Shown piece after piece: positions 1 through 8,450 of a DNA stretch of 61,042 nt. This DNA is from an uncultured Granulosicoccaceae bacterium (lineage in GTDB: Bacteria; Pseudomonadota; Gammaproteobacteria; Granulosicoccales; Granulosicoccaceae). A program made the translations under genes and the position numbers. Every line of letters begins with the position of its first letter. The first letter of the stretch is position 1. The stretch lies in NCBI GenBank assembly GCA_937957915.1, contig CALGNZ010000147.1, forward strand, positions 1-61,042. Direction: 5' to 3'. Below the pieces are notes generated by a model, which was not told the DNA's origin, did not search any database, and was given only the letters and a program-made list of their open reading frames with translations.

Positions 1-225
1 AATGGAGCGCCTGTTGCTGATCTGGATGGCGATTCGAATGGCGAGGTTGAGGATGCTTCAGATCGATACAAAACGCTAATGCGGCCGGGCATACCTACTG
101 AACCGTTTGCGTTCTTTCCAGACGCGCAAGAGCCAAAAATAATGGTCGGACCAGAGGAAATACCCGACATTGGTTTTGGTAAGCTGGTGCAGCGAACATA
201 TTGGTCAGAGTTACCAAGTTTCTAA
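1..225 (+). CDS. C-terminal fragment of an unrecognised protein
   Basis: An open frame runs from the first base of the window to a TAA at 223-225, giving the last 74 residues of a protein whose start lies outside. The visible part begins with an acidic stretch containing ADLDGDSNGEVED, which resembles an Asp-rich calcium-binding or EF-hand-like loop (DxDxDxxG), and ends in KLVQRTYWSELPSF. No domain can be named. The acidic loop is compatible with an extracellular or calcium-binding protein, but that is inference from a short fragment. The frame is open throughout and stops cleanly, which is the main reason to call it coding. Confidence 0.5.
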   Translation, partial: NGAPVADLDGDSNGEVEDASDRYKTLMRPGIPTEPFAFFPDAQEPKIMVGPEEIPDIGFGKLVQRTYWSELPSF

Positions 226-683
226 CGATCACAGTGGGTCTTAACTGTCTCCAATTGTGGTTGGTGGCAATAAATTTAAGTGATTCTTATAAGCCAGCCT
301 TAATGCGTGCTCAGGCATGCTGATATAGGCGTCAGCATAGCTGCGACCGAGTGTTCTCAGGGCTGGCGCATCGAAGTGGTCGCCATCAGAAAAGGTGCTC
401 AAATAAAAGGAGTGACAGGGCCCGCCCGGGGCTCTGTTTTAAGGACCCATCATACGGGTCACAATCAGCGCGCCGTTCAGTACACTGACTGGCAGTGGGC
501 GCTTTAGCTGCATCAGGATTGGCACCGTCGTCGACGCTACAGCTGAACCCTTCAATGTGGGCCGCACCAGCGATTATCCACGGGCCGAATAGCAGGACTT
601 GCAACAACGATATAGTTGGCTTCGGAAGTGAAGATACTGGCTTTCTCGGTGATATCAGCAAGCTTTGCTACAGACAACATTTT
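226..683. other. Intergenic region with one GC-rich hairpin
   Basis: No convincing gene is seen. Short open frames on both strands here do not resemble any family and contradict each other. The only structure I can support is the GC-rich hairpin at 415-441, described separately. The flanking genes converge on this stretch, which fits a region of transcript ends. Confidence 0.5.
415..441. terminator. GC-rich hairpin, possible bidirectional terminator
   Basis: ACAGGGCCC (415-423) pairs with GGGCTCTGT (429-437) around a five-base loop, with one G-U pair. A short T run follows on the plus strand (TTTT) and a T-rich stretch follows on the minus strand. It lies between the plus-strand gene ending at 225 and the minus-strand gene ending at 684, so it could stop either. 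It is some distance from both stop codons. Confidence 0.35.
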
Positions 684-2480
684 TTAATTGCCTGGGTACC
701 AGTACGTTGGTGTGCTGTGCTGACGATCGATGATCAGAAAGTTGTTGGCAAACGCCCTGTAATTAGCGCTCCATTGGCCGTCAGGCCATTGAATGCGGAT
801 GCTTGCGCGCTCGGCCACTCCCAACCCGACATGTATGAAGCCTGCATGGCCGGAGGCGTGTCCGCCGCCGACACTGATGGTTCTGTTGCGAGTACTGTTA
901 CCTGACTTTACGGAAATTTTGGCGCCAATCGCATTGCGATTGATGCCGGATTGTTGAAGCGCAAGTTGTATCCAGTTGCCCGTTGGCCTCGTGGCCGTTG
1001 ATTCGTTGGATTGATAAGCTCCACGGTTGCGAAACAACGATACGTTTTTATTTCTGTTTACCACCACGATGTCGAGTTGACCGTCAAGGTTCAGATCGAC
1101 CAGTGATGCGCCTCGGCCCTGTGTCGGCTGTGCCAGTCCGGCAATGGCGCCGGCTTCAACGAATCTTCCATCATGGTTGCCCAATAACAGATTGTCCGGG
1201 TCAAAAGCCGCGAAGTCAGGCATTTGCTCGACATTGCCCTTGGCGATAAACAGATCTGTCAGACCGTCGTTGTTTGCATCATTGAATTCGGCATGCCACC
1301 CGGTTGAGGGTTTAAGATCTTCTCCAACATAGGGTCGGTGTGCCGTTGCTCCTTTCTCCCAGGCGATATCGCGATACTGTGGCCATCCGTTCTCGTCAAA
1401 ACTTTCAAGATCAAGTTGCTGTAGTTTGGTATCACCCATCGAGGTCAAGGCATATTCGGGATAACCATCAGCATTAAGATCGGCACTGGCAATGCCCATC
1501 CCCCAGATCACTACCGGCTGCCAGCCATCACGTTTGCCATACAATCTGGGTAACTCGCCGCTGTTAAAATGCCACAGTTGCTCCTGCCCCCCTCGATGGT
1601 ACTGTCTGTCGTTAGTGACTCTGAGTGAGGCAGTGCCTGATCGATTCCAGTCAGTGAACAACAGTGACAGTGCGCAGTAGCCAGGATGCAGATTGATCGC
1701 TTCGGGGTAGAGGGCCCGGGTTAGCTCACCTCGTGGTTGTGGCGCCGGCCTTAGTAACTGGTGATCATCGCAGGTGCCCCAGGGTGAGCCGGGCGCGGTG
1801 CGATCAACATAGTTGCCAAATGCCAGAGTCGGGTAGGGTTTGCCTTCTTCGAATGTCGCGCTGAATGCCGTGGTCCATGCATTGTCTGCAGGCAGCATGA
1901 ACGGCGCAAAGTTCTGATCAAAAGTGCAGTCTCCATTGCCACGGAGCAAGCGGTTTTGCCCCACCCGTAAAACAGCAAGGTCCATATTGCCATCGTTGTC
2001 TATATCGAGCGGATAAGCACCGGTGACTTTTTTAATGCCTGGTGCCGATTGGTTTGAGGGCTTAATAAACTCAAGCGCACCGCCTGCCGGACTGGCGTTG
2101 ATATACAACGCGGCGGGCCCTTCGCCACCAGCGATGTACAGGTCGGGTTTGCGGTCTCCGTTGCAATCAAATACAGCAACGCCGCCGCCCACAAAATACT
2201 CCCACGGGCCGCTGTACTGATGGGTAACGCCGGCGCGTTCGGCATCATTGATGAACAGAGGTATGTCGGCGTAAAAGTCAGGTATCGGGTTGGCGTGGCT
2301 TTCGTTGTTTTGTGTTGTGGCGGCACTGGTGTCTGTCGTCGGTGTGCTGTCCGCGGTCTGGTCAGCGGCACGCTGCTGTGCGTATGCACTGGTGGCAAAC
2401 ATCACGACCGTTATGCAACTGACTATGCCTCGGGCAGCGCAACCAGTTAGCTTGTTGCTAAGCCGAATGCTCGCTTTCAT
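684..2480 (-). CDS. Exported FG-GAP/VCBS and ASPIC/UnbV (CRTAC1-like) protein
   Basis: This is a predicted exported beta-propeller protein of 598 residues. From the ATG at 2480 it starts with a basic then hydrophobic signal-like segment ending near TSAYAQQ. At least five FG-GAP/VCBS-type motifs follow, of the form D-x-(N/D)-x-D-G-x-x-D (for example DIDNDGNMDLAV, DANNDGLTDLFI, DLNLDGQLDIVV), typical of calcium-binding propeller blades. The last ~90 residues match the ASPIC/UnbV pattern: GxWIQLxL, a GAKI stretch, GGGHASGHAG and IRIQWPDG. The frame is open upstream to 2594, which would overlap the di-haem gene by 20 bases, but the 2480 start gives a clean signal peptide. It is the last gene of a ROK / di-haem oxidoreductase / propeller unit on the minus strand. 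The biochemical role is unknown. Confidence 0.85.
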   Translation of the reverse strand: MKASIRLSNKLTGCAARGIVSCITVVMFATSAYAQQRAADQTADSTPTTDTSAATTQNNESHANPIPDFYADIPLFINDAERAGVTHQYSGPWEYFVGGGVAVFDCNGDRKPDLYIAGGEGPAALYINASPAGGALEFIKPSNQSAPGIKKVTGAYPLDIDNDGNMDLAVLRVGQNRLLRGNGDCTFDQNFAPFMLPADNAWTTAFSATFEEGKPYPTLAFGNYVDRTAPGSPWGTCDDHQLLRPAPQPRGELTRALYPEAINLHPGYCALSLLFTDWNRSGTASLRVTNDRQYHRGGQEQLWHFNSGELPRLYGKRDGWQPVVIWGMGIASADLNADGYPEYALTSMGDTKLQQLDLESFDENGWPQYRDIAWEKGATAHRPYVGEDLKPSTGWHAEFNDANNDGLTDLFIAKGNVEQMPDFAAFDPDNLLLGNHDGRFVEAGAIAGLAQPTQGRGASLVDLNLDGQLDIVVVNRNKNVSLFRNRGAYQSNESTATRPTGNWIQLALQQSGINRNAIGAKISVKSGNSTRNRTISVGGGHASGHAGFIHVGLGVAERASIRIQWPDGQWSANYRAFANNFLIIDRQHSTPTYWYPGN

Positions 2481-2574
2481 GAATACTGTAGCTACAAAAG
2501 AGCCCCGGTGTGCATTGCTACAGGCGGGTATCGGTTGGTCTGCTGCAGGGGCGTCGTTACGCGTGCTGAATGTG

Positions 2575-4134
2575 TTAGTTATTGTTGTGGTCATCAGCGA
2601 TAGTCAGAGTTTTCAGAAAGGCGATGAGTGATTGCCGGTCTGCTTCGGCAAGTGACAAATAGCGATCTCTCGATGCTCTGCCGTCGCCTCCGTGCGCTGC
2701 GATAACTTCATGCAAAGTACCGAGGTCACCACGATGTCCATAAGGTGGCGTGGCTGCAATGCCCCACAACTCGGTTGTGCTAAACACATCGCGCTCGACA
2801 AAACGCTGTGCCAGTAACTCATTGCCCAGTGTTGCTACATCCTGATCAGCTATTTTGTGTCGCTTTAAGTCACCGAATAGCGGCACCATAATATCGCCGT
2901 TTTCATTGCGCGGCAGATCTTCGATCCAGGGCAGCAGCGCCAGATCGTAGCTGCTGCCGTATTCGTCTTCTGCCTGTCGACGGGTACCCGCAGCATCGTA
3001 AGGGCCAGGGTCGTGGAACACAGTAGAGCGTAACGGCAGTGCGGGAATATGGCAGTGCGTGCAACCCGTGTTGGCGAAGATCAACTCTCCTCTTGCCGCC
3101 GCTTGTTGCCACTGTCGGTTTTCGGGAATATCAATCTCAGGCTGCGGCAGGGTTGCCTGCCAGGCAACCAGTGCTGTTACATCGCCATCCGTAATTTCGT
3201 TGCGGACGGTGTCTTCATCGAAATCGTCGGTGCCGGTCCAGCGAGACCCGTAACGCTCTGTTGCCAGCATACCGTGGTGATGGTTCAGAGCATTAATGGT
3301 GAACTGTCGCAATGAGGTGATAACACCCTTTTGGCTGAAAGGTCTGATCACCAGATCCGGGTCAATGCCTTCTATCTGGTTTAGATCTACAGTGCCATCG
3401 CTATGGGCGACCAGTGCACCGAAATCGACACCCTTGGTGTGTAATTTAACGGTAACTGCAGTGCCGTTGGCTCTTGCTGTTGCTATCGCACTGCTGCGCA
3501 GTGTTTGCAGGTCTTCTGTCATTTCGCGCGCCAGTAGCTCGATCAATCCGGCGCCAAACAGGTGATTGGTATTTCGTTCGTTGGAGAACTGCGGGTCGGT
3601 GTTGTCGAAGTCGGTATTCTGAAAGCCCTCTGATACAAAGACATTAGTGACAAAATCACCAGCGCCGCCAGCGACTGGCTGATTGTGGCAGTTTGCACAA
3701 GAGGTCGCGTCGAGGCCAGATGTTCGGGAGAAGCGGTTCCTGGGTGGCCGCTTGCGTTTCGTCGGAATGATGGCTTGCGTCGACATGGGTCGGCCGGCGC
3801 CATCGATACTGGTAAACTGCGCACTAAACAAATGCTCGCCACGTGCCACCAACTCCATCAATGCTGCTTCGGTCAAACGCCCGGCATAGCTGTGTTGATC
3901 GACATGATGGATAAGCGCGCGTTCATCCCATGGATAGCTGCGGGGTTCTGCAGGTGTGGAAGTCTCGGCACTGTCTGTGGTCGCATTCGCAGCGGTTGTA
4001 TTCGTGTAAGTGCCAAACAACACAGACAGGCTTGCGGCGGTAACTCCCATAGCAAAACTGATAGCCGAACATCGATGCTGTGCCAGCCGTGTTAACGGTG
4101 TGCCTGTGCGTAAAGCTAAATTTGTAGTTCGCAT
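2575..4134 (-). CDS. Exported di-haem oxidoreductase (DHOR, thiol-oxidoreductase-like)
   Basis: A c-type cytochrome-like oxidoreductase of about 519 residues. Two haem-binding CxxCH motifs are visible: CANCH near residue 146 and CTHCH near 358 (numbered from the ATG at 4134). The surrounding text (LDATSCANCHNQP; IFANTGCTHCHIPALPL) and C-terminal GDLGTLHEVIAAHGG with a closing LIAFLKTL fit the DHOR/DUF1111 family, which is related to di-haem peroxidases. The N-terminus has a hydrophobic segment after a basic stretch, so periplasmic export and haem attachment are expected. A TTG three codons upstream (4143) is an alternative start. It begins 17 bases after the ROK regulator stop and runs into the FG-GAP gene, so all three are probably co-transcribed. 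The substrate is unknown; peroxidase activity would be only an inference. Confidence 0.85.
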   Translation of the reverse strand: MRTTNLALRTGTPLTRLAQHRCSAISFAMGVTAASLSVLFGTYTNTTAANATTDSAETSTPAEPRSYPWDERALIHHVDQHSYAGRLTEAALMELVARGEHLFSAQFTSIDGAGRPMSTQAIIPTKRKRPPRNRFSRTSGLDATSCANCHNQPVAGGAGDFVTNVFVSEGFQNTDFDNTDPQFSNERNTNHLFGAGLIELLAREMTEDLQTLRSSAIATARANGTAVTVKLHTKGVDFGALVAHSDGTVDLNQIEGIDPDLVIRPFSQKGVITSLRQFTINALNHHHGMLATERYGSRWTGTDDFDEDTVRNEITDGDVTALVAWQATLPQPEIDIPENRQWQQAAARGELIFANTGCTHCHIPALPLRSTVFHDPGPYDAAGTRRQAEDEYGSSYDLALLPWIEDLPRNENGDIMVPLFGDLKRHKIADQDVATLGNELLAQRFVERDVFSTTELWGIAATPPYGHRGDLGTLHEVIAAHGGDGRASRDRYLSLAEADRQSLIAFLKTLTIADDHNNN

Positions 4135-4151
4135 GGATTGCAAGTCCGAAA

Positions 4152-5555
4152 TCAGTTACTGGTCGCGCTTTTAGTGGCGCTGTGTGTTGAGCCAATAGAG
4201 AATATCTGACTGTCAACGTAGTGCAGGCATTGCATCGCCGCGCCCTTGCGAATTAATTCGTTTTCAGTGTCACTGTCATGGACTGAAACGATGTCTTCCG
4301 AGCCAATATCTACGCTGTCCTGCAAGCGCTTGTGAATCGCCTCTGCGACAAACATGGCAGCAGGGTCACTGAGCCCGACGAGGCGTGTCGGAAAGGAGTC
4401 AAAGATAGCGAACAGGTTGGCCAGACCATGTCCAATTGCGGTTCCCGCCTCTCTGAGTGCAAGCCGTTCGATGCCGTCACTGGCGCAGGCTGCGGTAAAA
4501 ATGTCGTGCATGGTTTGCCGGCTGACTGTTGCCTCGGCAAATTGATCGGTGCTCAACCCCTGCACCCGCCGCCAAATGGCGTAATCGGCGGCGTAGGCCT
4601 CGATGCAGCCGTGGTTGCCGCATCGGCACAAGGGGCCATCGGCGGCTATTTGCATATGGCCCAGCTCGGTACCGCTGGATCTGGAGCCGGTTAAAATGGC
4701 GCCTTCATGGATCAGGCCGAGGCCGACACCATAGGAAATGAGTACTGCTGCAAAGTTGCCGCTGGCAGCATCTTCACCGTCACTGTCTATCGTGGCAGGT
4801 ACATCGGATGGCAGCTTGGATCGATACAGAGCTCGTGCAATCATATTACAGTCGTTGTCGACACTGACACCCACGCCAAATTGCGATTGCAGATGACTGC
4901 CAAAGTTGATTATCTCTGACTGTGAGAGTGGTGACCACAACAGAATACCGTCCTGCTTGGATACTTTGCCCTGGCAGGCGACGGTAATGTGCTTCAGCGC
5001 GGATGGTTCAAGATGCCCGCTGTCCAACGCCCGCTGCAAACTGCCGCTTACCTGTGCCAGTAAAGAACGCCCGGTCAGCTTAGTGCGTTTAATGGCGCTG
5101 GTAATCTGTTGCAGTACAGTACCCGTGTAGTCGAAAACAGTTACTTCTATCCAGTCAACATTGATGGTAACCGTCGCGACCATTGCAGCGTCGGCAGTCA
5201 TCTCCAATACCACCTGCGGTCGCCCGCGCCGGTTGGTTCTGCTTGATGTCAATGCAGGTTTTGCAGAGATCGCCGCAGTTCCTGCCTGCCGCGTTTCCGA
5301 ACCTGCCTTTGAGCTTTCCGGCTCAGCGGCCGTGCCAGTGCCACGGGTTTCAGCCAGGCCTGAATCCGCAGTGCTCGATTCTACGAGGATGTGTTCGTCG
5401 AGCAGGGCGGCGGTCACCTGAGTGACGGTAGCGGCGCTGAGCCCGGTGTTTTTTGACAGCTGTTTGCGCGACTGGCAGCCGTACGATCGCAAACTCGCCA
5501 GCACGCGAGCGCGATTGGCGTATCTGAGTTCGTCGGATCGGGTTATGGTCGTCAT
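4152..5555 (-). CDS. ROK-family transcriptional regulator, probable xylose regulator
   Basis: A 467-residue ROK (NagC/Mlc/XylR type) regulator. The N-terminal ~60 residues form a winged helix-turn-helix (RSDELRYANRARVLASL, then LSKNTGLSAATVTQ). A Ser/Ala/Glu-rich linker follows, then a sugar-kinase-like ROK domain. The ROK zinc motif is clear near residues 300-320: GTELGHMQIAADGP, CRCGNHGCIEAY. I chose the ATG at 5555 because the open frame continues 74 codons further into the divergent promoter region with no family resemblance, whereas MTTITRSDELRY is a normal ROK start. It is divergent to xylF, which is the usual layout for a ROK xylose repressor, and it leads a unit with the di-haem and propeller genes. 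Control of xylF by this protein is inferred from position and from the dyad at 5591-5617. Confidence 0.88.
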   Translation of the reverse strand: MTTITRSDELRYANRARVLASLRSYGCQSRKQLSKNTGLSAATVTQVTAALLDEHILVESSTADSGLAETRGTGTAAEPESSKAGSETRQAGTAAISAKPALTSSRTNRRGRPQVVLEMTADAAMVATVTINVDWIEVTVFDYTGTVLQQITSAIKRTKLTGRSLLAQVSGSLQRALDSGHLEPSALKHITVACQGKVSKQDGILLWSPLSQSEIINFGSHLQSQFGVGVSVDNDCNMIARALYRSKLPSDVPATIDSDGEDAASGNFAAVLISYGVGLGLIHEGAILTGSRSSGTELGHMQIAADGPLCRCGNHGCIEAYAADYAIWRRVQGLSTDQFAEATVSRQTMHDIFTAACASDGIERLALREAGTAIGHGLANLFAIFDSFPTRLVGLSDPAAMFVAEAIHKRLQDSVDIGSEDIVSVHDSDTENELIRKGAAMQCLHYVDSQIFSIGSTHSATKSATSN

Positions 5556-5590
5556 TAAAAATAACTTGACACATCTGGCCGCAGGAGTCA

Positions 5591-5617
5591 CTATTTTTTT
5601 GAGGCTAAAAATAATAG
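5591..5617. promoter_or_regulatory. AT-rich dyad, candidate ROK operator
   Basis: CTATTTTTTT and AAAAATAATAG form an inverted repeat around a GAGGCT-like centre; the outer CTATT/AATAG arms match perfectly and there is one mismatch inside. Known Mlc/NagC-type operators have TTATTT...AAATAA arms of this general form. The site lies 36 bases upstream of the ROK start and about 200 bases upstream of xylF, so it could serve for both autoregulation and xyl control. Function is inferred from pattern and position. Confidence 0.45.
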
Positions 5618-5731
5618 GTGCTGCTGTCCTGCTGCAGTCCTGACCGAACAACCCCGTCCGCATGGCCGGTGTTCGGACAAATGGTTCTTCAGTCGAGAGA
5701 TACGGGGTTGTAAATCCGTTTCTGTCGAACT

Positions 5732-5745
5732 GTTGGTAAACCAAC
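5732..5745. promoter_or_regulatory. Short perfect dyad upstream of xylF
   Basis: GTTGGT-AA-ACCAAC is a perfect 6+6 inverted repeat with a two-base centre, 76 bases before the xylF start. It may be a second protein-binding site in the divergent xyl control region. A clear SD (AGAGGAAA) follows just before xylF. Confidence 0.3.
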
Positions 5746-5821
5746 TGATTCAGGCGCGTTTGCAGGTCGGGAGTCAACTATAGGAAGACTCACTCACTTT
5801 ATATTCCAAGAGGAAATCTCT

Positions 5822-6859
5822 ATGAAAAAAACTCTACTGGCAATTGCTGCGTCTTCCCTGATTGCAGCAGTGGCAACACCTGCAATGGCGAAGGATAAAA
5901 TTATTGGTGTATCCTGGAAAGTCTTTCAGGAAGAGCGCTGGAAGCGTGATGAAGCGGTTATTAAAGAGATCGTTGAAGCAAACGGCGACAAGTATATTTC
6001 AGCCGATGCGCAGGGTTCTGCAGCCAAGCAGTTAACAGATGTCGAGTCTCTTATTTCACAGGGCGCAGACGTACTGATGATTGTGCCATTTGATTCCGAG
6101 GCTATTTTGCCAGCCGTTGAGCAGGCTTCCGCTGAAGGCATCCCGATGATCGCCTACGACGTGCAGATCGAACACCCCGATTCACTGTACATTACTTTTG
6201 ACAACGTTGGCGTTGGCCGCATGATGGCAAAGACCATGCTCGACAGTGGTCAGACTGAAGGCAACTTTGCATTCATCAAGGGTGACCAGGGCGATCCAAA
6301 CGCTACGTTCCTGTTCGAAGGCATCATGGAAGTTCTCAAAGAGAACATTGACGGCGGCAAAATCAAAAACGTTTGCGAAACCTTCACTGATGGCTGGAAG
6401 CCTGAAAATGCTCAGAAGAATATGGAGCAATGCCTGACTTCCCAGAACAACGAAGTCGATGCGGTTATCTCTGAAAATGATGGCATGGCCGGTGGTGTTG
6501 TAGCAGCACTGGAAGCACAGGGCATGGCTGGTAACGTACCGGTTACAGGTCAGGACGGCGATCTTGCAGCCATCAACCGTGTTGCTCGTGGCACTCAACT
6601 GGTCTCGGTATGGAAAGACTCGCGTGCGCTGGGTAAGGTTGCTGCAGAGGCGGCGTTGATGCTGGCTGACGGCAAAGCAATGACTGATGTGCCAAACACT
6701 GCACCGTTTTCCGGCGGTAAGCGTGGCGTTGAAGTGGTTTCAATTCTGTTGCCACCAACACCGATCACTAAAAGCAACATCAGTGCTGTGATCGACGCTG
6801 GCTGGATCGAAAAGTCACAGGCCTGTGAAGGTGCTATGGACGGTGTCGACGGCTGCTAG
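5822..6859 (+). CDS. xylF: D-xylose ABC transporter substrate-binding protein
   Basis: A periplasmic sugar-binding protein of 345 residues. It has a textbook signal peptide (MKKTLLAIAASS...ATPAMA, cleavage near residue 23) and then a type I periplasmic-binding fold: IIGVSWKVFQEERWKRDE, the repeated KQLTDVESLISQGADVL element, DNVGVGRMMAKTML, and VISENDGMAGGVVAALEAQG with PVTGQDGD. These strings are characteristic of XylF rather than of ribose-binding RbsB. A strong SD (AGAGGAAA) precedes the ATG. It is first in an operon-like series with the permease, ATPase and xylose isomerase. Two hairpins follow the stop codon and probably raise binding-protein output relative to the permease. Specificity for xylose is supported by adjacent xylA; related pentoses cannot be excluded. 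Confidence 0.9.
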   Translation: MKKTLLAIAASSLIAAVATPAMAKDKIIGVSWKVFQEERWKRDEAVIKEIVEANGDKYISADAQGSAAKQLTDVESLISQGADVLMIVPFDSEAILPAVEQASAEGIPMIAYDVQIEHPDSLYITFDNVGVGRMMAKTMLDSGQTEGNFAFIKGDQGDPNATFLFEGIMEVLKENIDGGKIKNVCETFTDGWKPENAQKNMEQCLTSQNNEVDAVISENDGMAGGVVAALEAQGMAGNVPVTGQDGDLAAINRVARGTQLVSVWKDSRALGKVAAEAALMLADGKAMTDVPNTAPFSGGKRGVEVVSILLPPTPITKSNISAVIDAGWIEKSQACEGAMDGVDGC

Positions 6860-6878
6860 TTAGGGCTTGTTCGTTTTA

Positions 6879-6936
6879 CGCTGTGCGGTTTGCGCACAGC
6901 GATGTGTTAACTCGGGTTGGCTGGCGCTAACCCGAG
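6879..6936 (+). promoter_or_regulatory. Two tandem hairpins between xylF and xylH
   Basis: The first hairpin pairs CGCTGTGCG (6879-6887) with CGCACAGCG (6893-6901) around five bases. The second pairs CTCGGGTT (6911-6918) with AACCCGAG (6929-6936) around ten bases. Both stems are perfect and neither is followed by a T run. Hairpins at this spot in binding-protein operons usually protect the upstream mRNA from 3' decay or cause partial termination. About 190 more bases without a gene separate them from xylH. Confidence 0.6.
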
Positions 6937-7129
6937 GTGTTTCAGCCGCTGTTACAGATTGAAGCTGCTACAAGATGTACATTGTGTCCGGTTTGCTCGC
7001 GATAGGGCTGGCGCACCTGTCGCGCTGTCTGTCGCGAATCACGTGAGTAAAGGCTCAGTTTAACCTGTCGTTATTTCCACGTTCCGCTGCCATAGCGGTC
7101 GTCATTCAGTCCCGTGCGGAGAATTTAGT

Positions 7130-8434
7130 TTGGCCGAAAAAGAACAAGACTTCAGGGAGAGCGCCGTCGTCAGGTTTCTGCGCGCGACAGAGGTTGATAC
7201 GCGTTTGCTGGGCATGATCGGCGCGCTGATGCTGATTTGGATCGGGTTCCATTTCTACGGGCATTTCGTCAATGGCTACGGTGCGTTCCTGACGCCGCGT
7301 AACCTTTGGAATTTGTCGGTACAAACCTCTTCAATTGCCGTGATGGCAACCGGTATGGTGCTGGTGATTGTAACCCGCCATATCGATTTGTCGGTCGGCT
7401 CGCTATTAGGCTTTACCGCCATGATCATGGGTGTTATGCAGGTGTGGGTGCTGCCAAAGTTCCTTGGCCTTGGGCATCCGATGATCTGGGCGATCACCGT
7501 TGTTGTCGGTGTTGCTTTTGGTGCACTGATCGGTGCATTTCAGGGGTTCCTGATTGCCTATTTAAACATCCCCGCGTTTATCGTCACGCTGGGTGGATTG
7601 CTGATCTGGCGTGGTGCCTCGTACCTTGTCGCCAGGGGAGAGACGATCGCACCAGTTGATCAAACCTTCTCATTGATTGGTGGCGGGCCATACGGAACGA
7701 TTGGCGCTACCGGCTCGTGGATACTGGGTATTCTGTGTTGCATTGGTATTCTGTTATTGCTGATTAGCGGCAGAAGGCAACGCATTCGCTTCGGCTTTCC
7801 GACTCGCCCTATGTGGGCAGAGTGTCTTATTGGCGGGCTGGGTTCCGCAGTGGTTATTGGTGCCGTGATGGTGATGAACGCCTATCCGTGGCCAAAGGGC
7901 ATTATCAGGCGCTACGCTGCAGCGAATAATATCGAGGTACCTGAAGGCGGTATTTTTATCTCACACGGATTTGCCATACCTGTGTTAGTGGCCATTTCAG
8001 TGGGTATAGTGATGACATTTCTTGCTAACCGCACGCGTTTTGGTCGCTATGTGTTTGCCATTGGTGGCAACCCGGAAGCGGCAGAGCTGGCAGGTATTAA
8101 TACCCGCAAAATGACTATGCTCATCTTTTCATTGATGGGCGCACTCACAGGTATAGCTGCCGTAATTGCCAGCGCGAGACTAAAGTCCGCAACGCTTGCG
8201 CTTGGTCAGTTCGATGAACTCTATGTGATCGCAGCGGCAGTGATTGGTGGCACGTCATTCGCCGGCGGTATCGGCACAATTTACGGCGCCATTCTCGGTG
8301 CACTGGTCATGCAGTCGCTGCAGTCAGGTATGGTTCTGATCGGGTTTGATTCTGCCATTCAGCAGATGGTGGTCGGTGGTGTTCTGGTGCTTGCCGTGTA
8401 TCTGGACAATCTATACCGCAGAAACTCGGCTTAA
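7130..8434 (+). CDS. xylH: D-xylose ABC transporter permease
   Basis: A polytopic inner-membrane permease of 434 residues in the BPD_transp_2 (XylH/RbsC) family. About ten hydrophobic segments are visible. Signature stretches include MVLVIVTRHIDLSVGSLLGF near residues 83-102, NIPAFIVTLGGLLIWRGA, the EAA-like region FAIGGNPEAAELAGINTRK, and VIGGTSFAGGIGTIYGAILG. The start is a TTG at 7130 preceded by a GGAGA Shine-Dalgarno about nine bases upstream; no ATG lies nearby in frame. It is followed after 16 bases by the ATPase gene. The long loop around residues 210-280, with basic residues and PWPKGIIRRYAAAN, matches the insertion seen in XylH but not in RbsC. Confidence 0.9.
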   Translation: MAEKEQDFRESAVVRFLRATEVDTRLLGMIGALMLIWIGFHFYGHFVNGYGAFLTPRNLWNLSVQTSSIAVMATGMVLVIVTRHIDLSVGSLLGFTAMIMGVMQVWVLPKFLGLGHPMIWAITVVVGVAFGALIGAFQGFLIAYLNIPAFIVTLGGLLIWRGASYLVARGETIAPVDQTFSLIGGGPYGTIGATGSWILGILCCIGILLLLISGRRQRIRFGFPTRPMWAECLIGGLGSAVVIGAVMVMNAYPWPKGIIRRYAAANNIEVPEGGIFISHGFAIPVLVAISVGIVMTFLANRTRFGRYVFAIGGNPEAAELAGINTRKMTMLIFSLMGALTGIAAVIASARLKSATLALGQFDELYVIAAAVIGGTSFAGGIGTIYGAILGALVMQSLQSGMVLIGFDSAIQQMVVGGVLVLAVYLDNLYRRNSA

Positions 8435-8450
8435 CTGAAAGCGAAGGCTC

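Noticed and set aside
386..661. Minus-strand frame of 91 codons
   Set aside because: Overlaps other frames and the hairpin at 415-441, and has no family resemblance.
495..905. Plus-strand frame of 136 codons at the end of the propeller gene
   Set aside because: It runs antisense into the ASPIC/UnbV coding region and shows no domain.
5556..5777. N-terminal extension of the ROK frame
   Set aside because: Runs through the divergent control region and the dyad; residues do not look like ROK and the internal ATG at 5555 gives the normal start.
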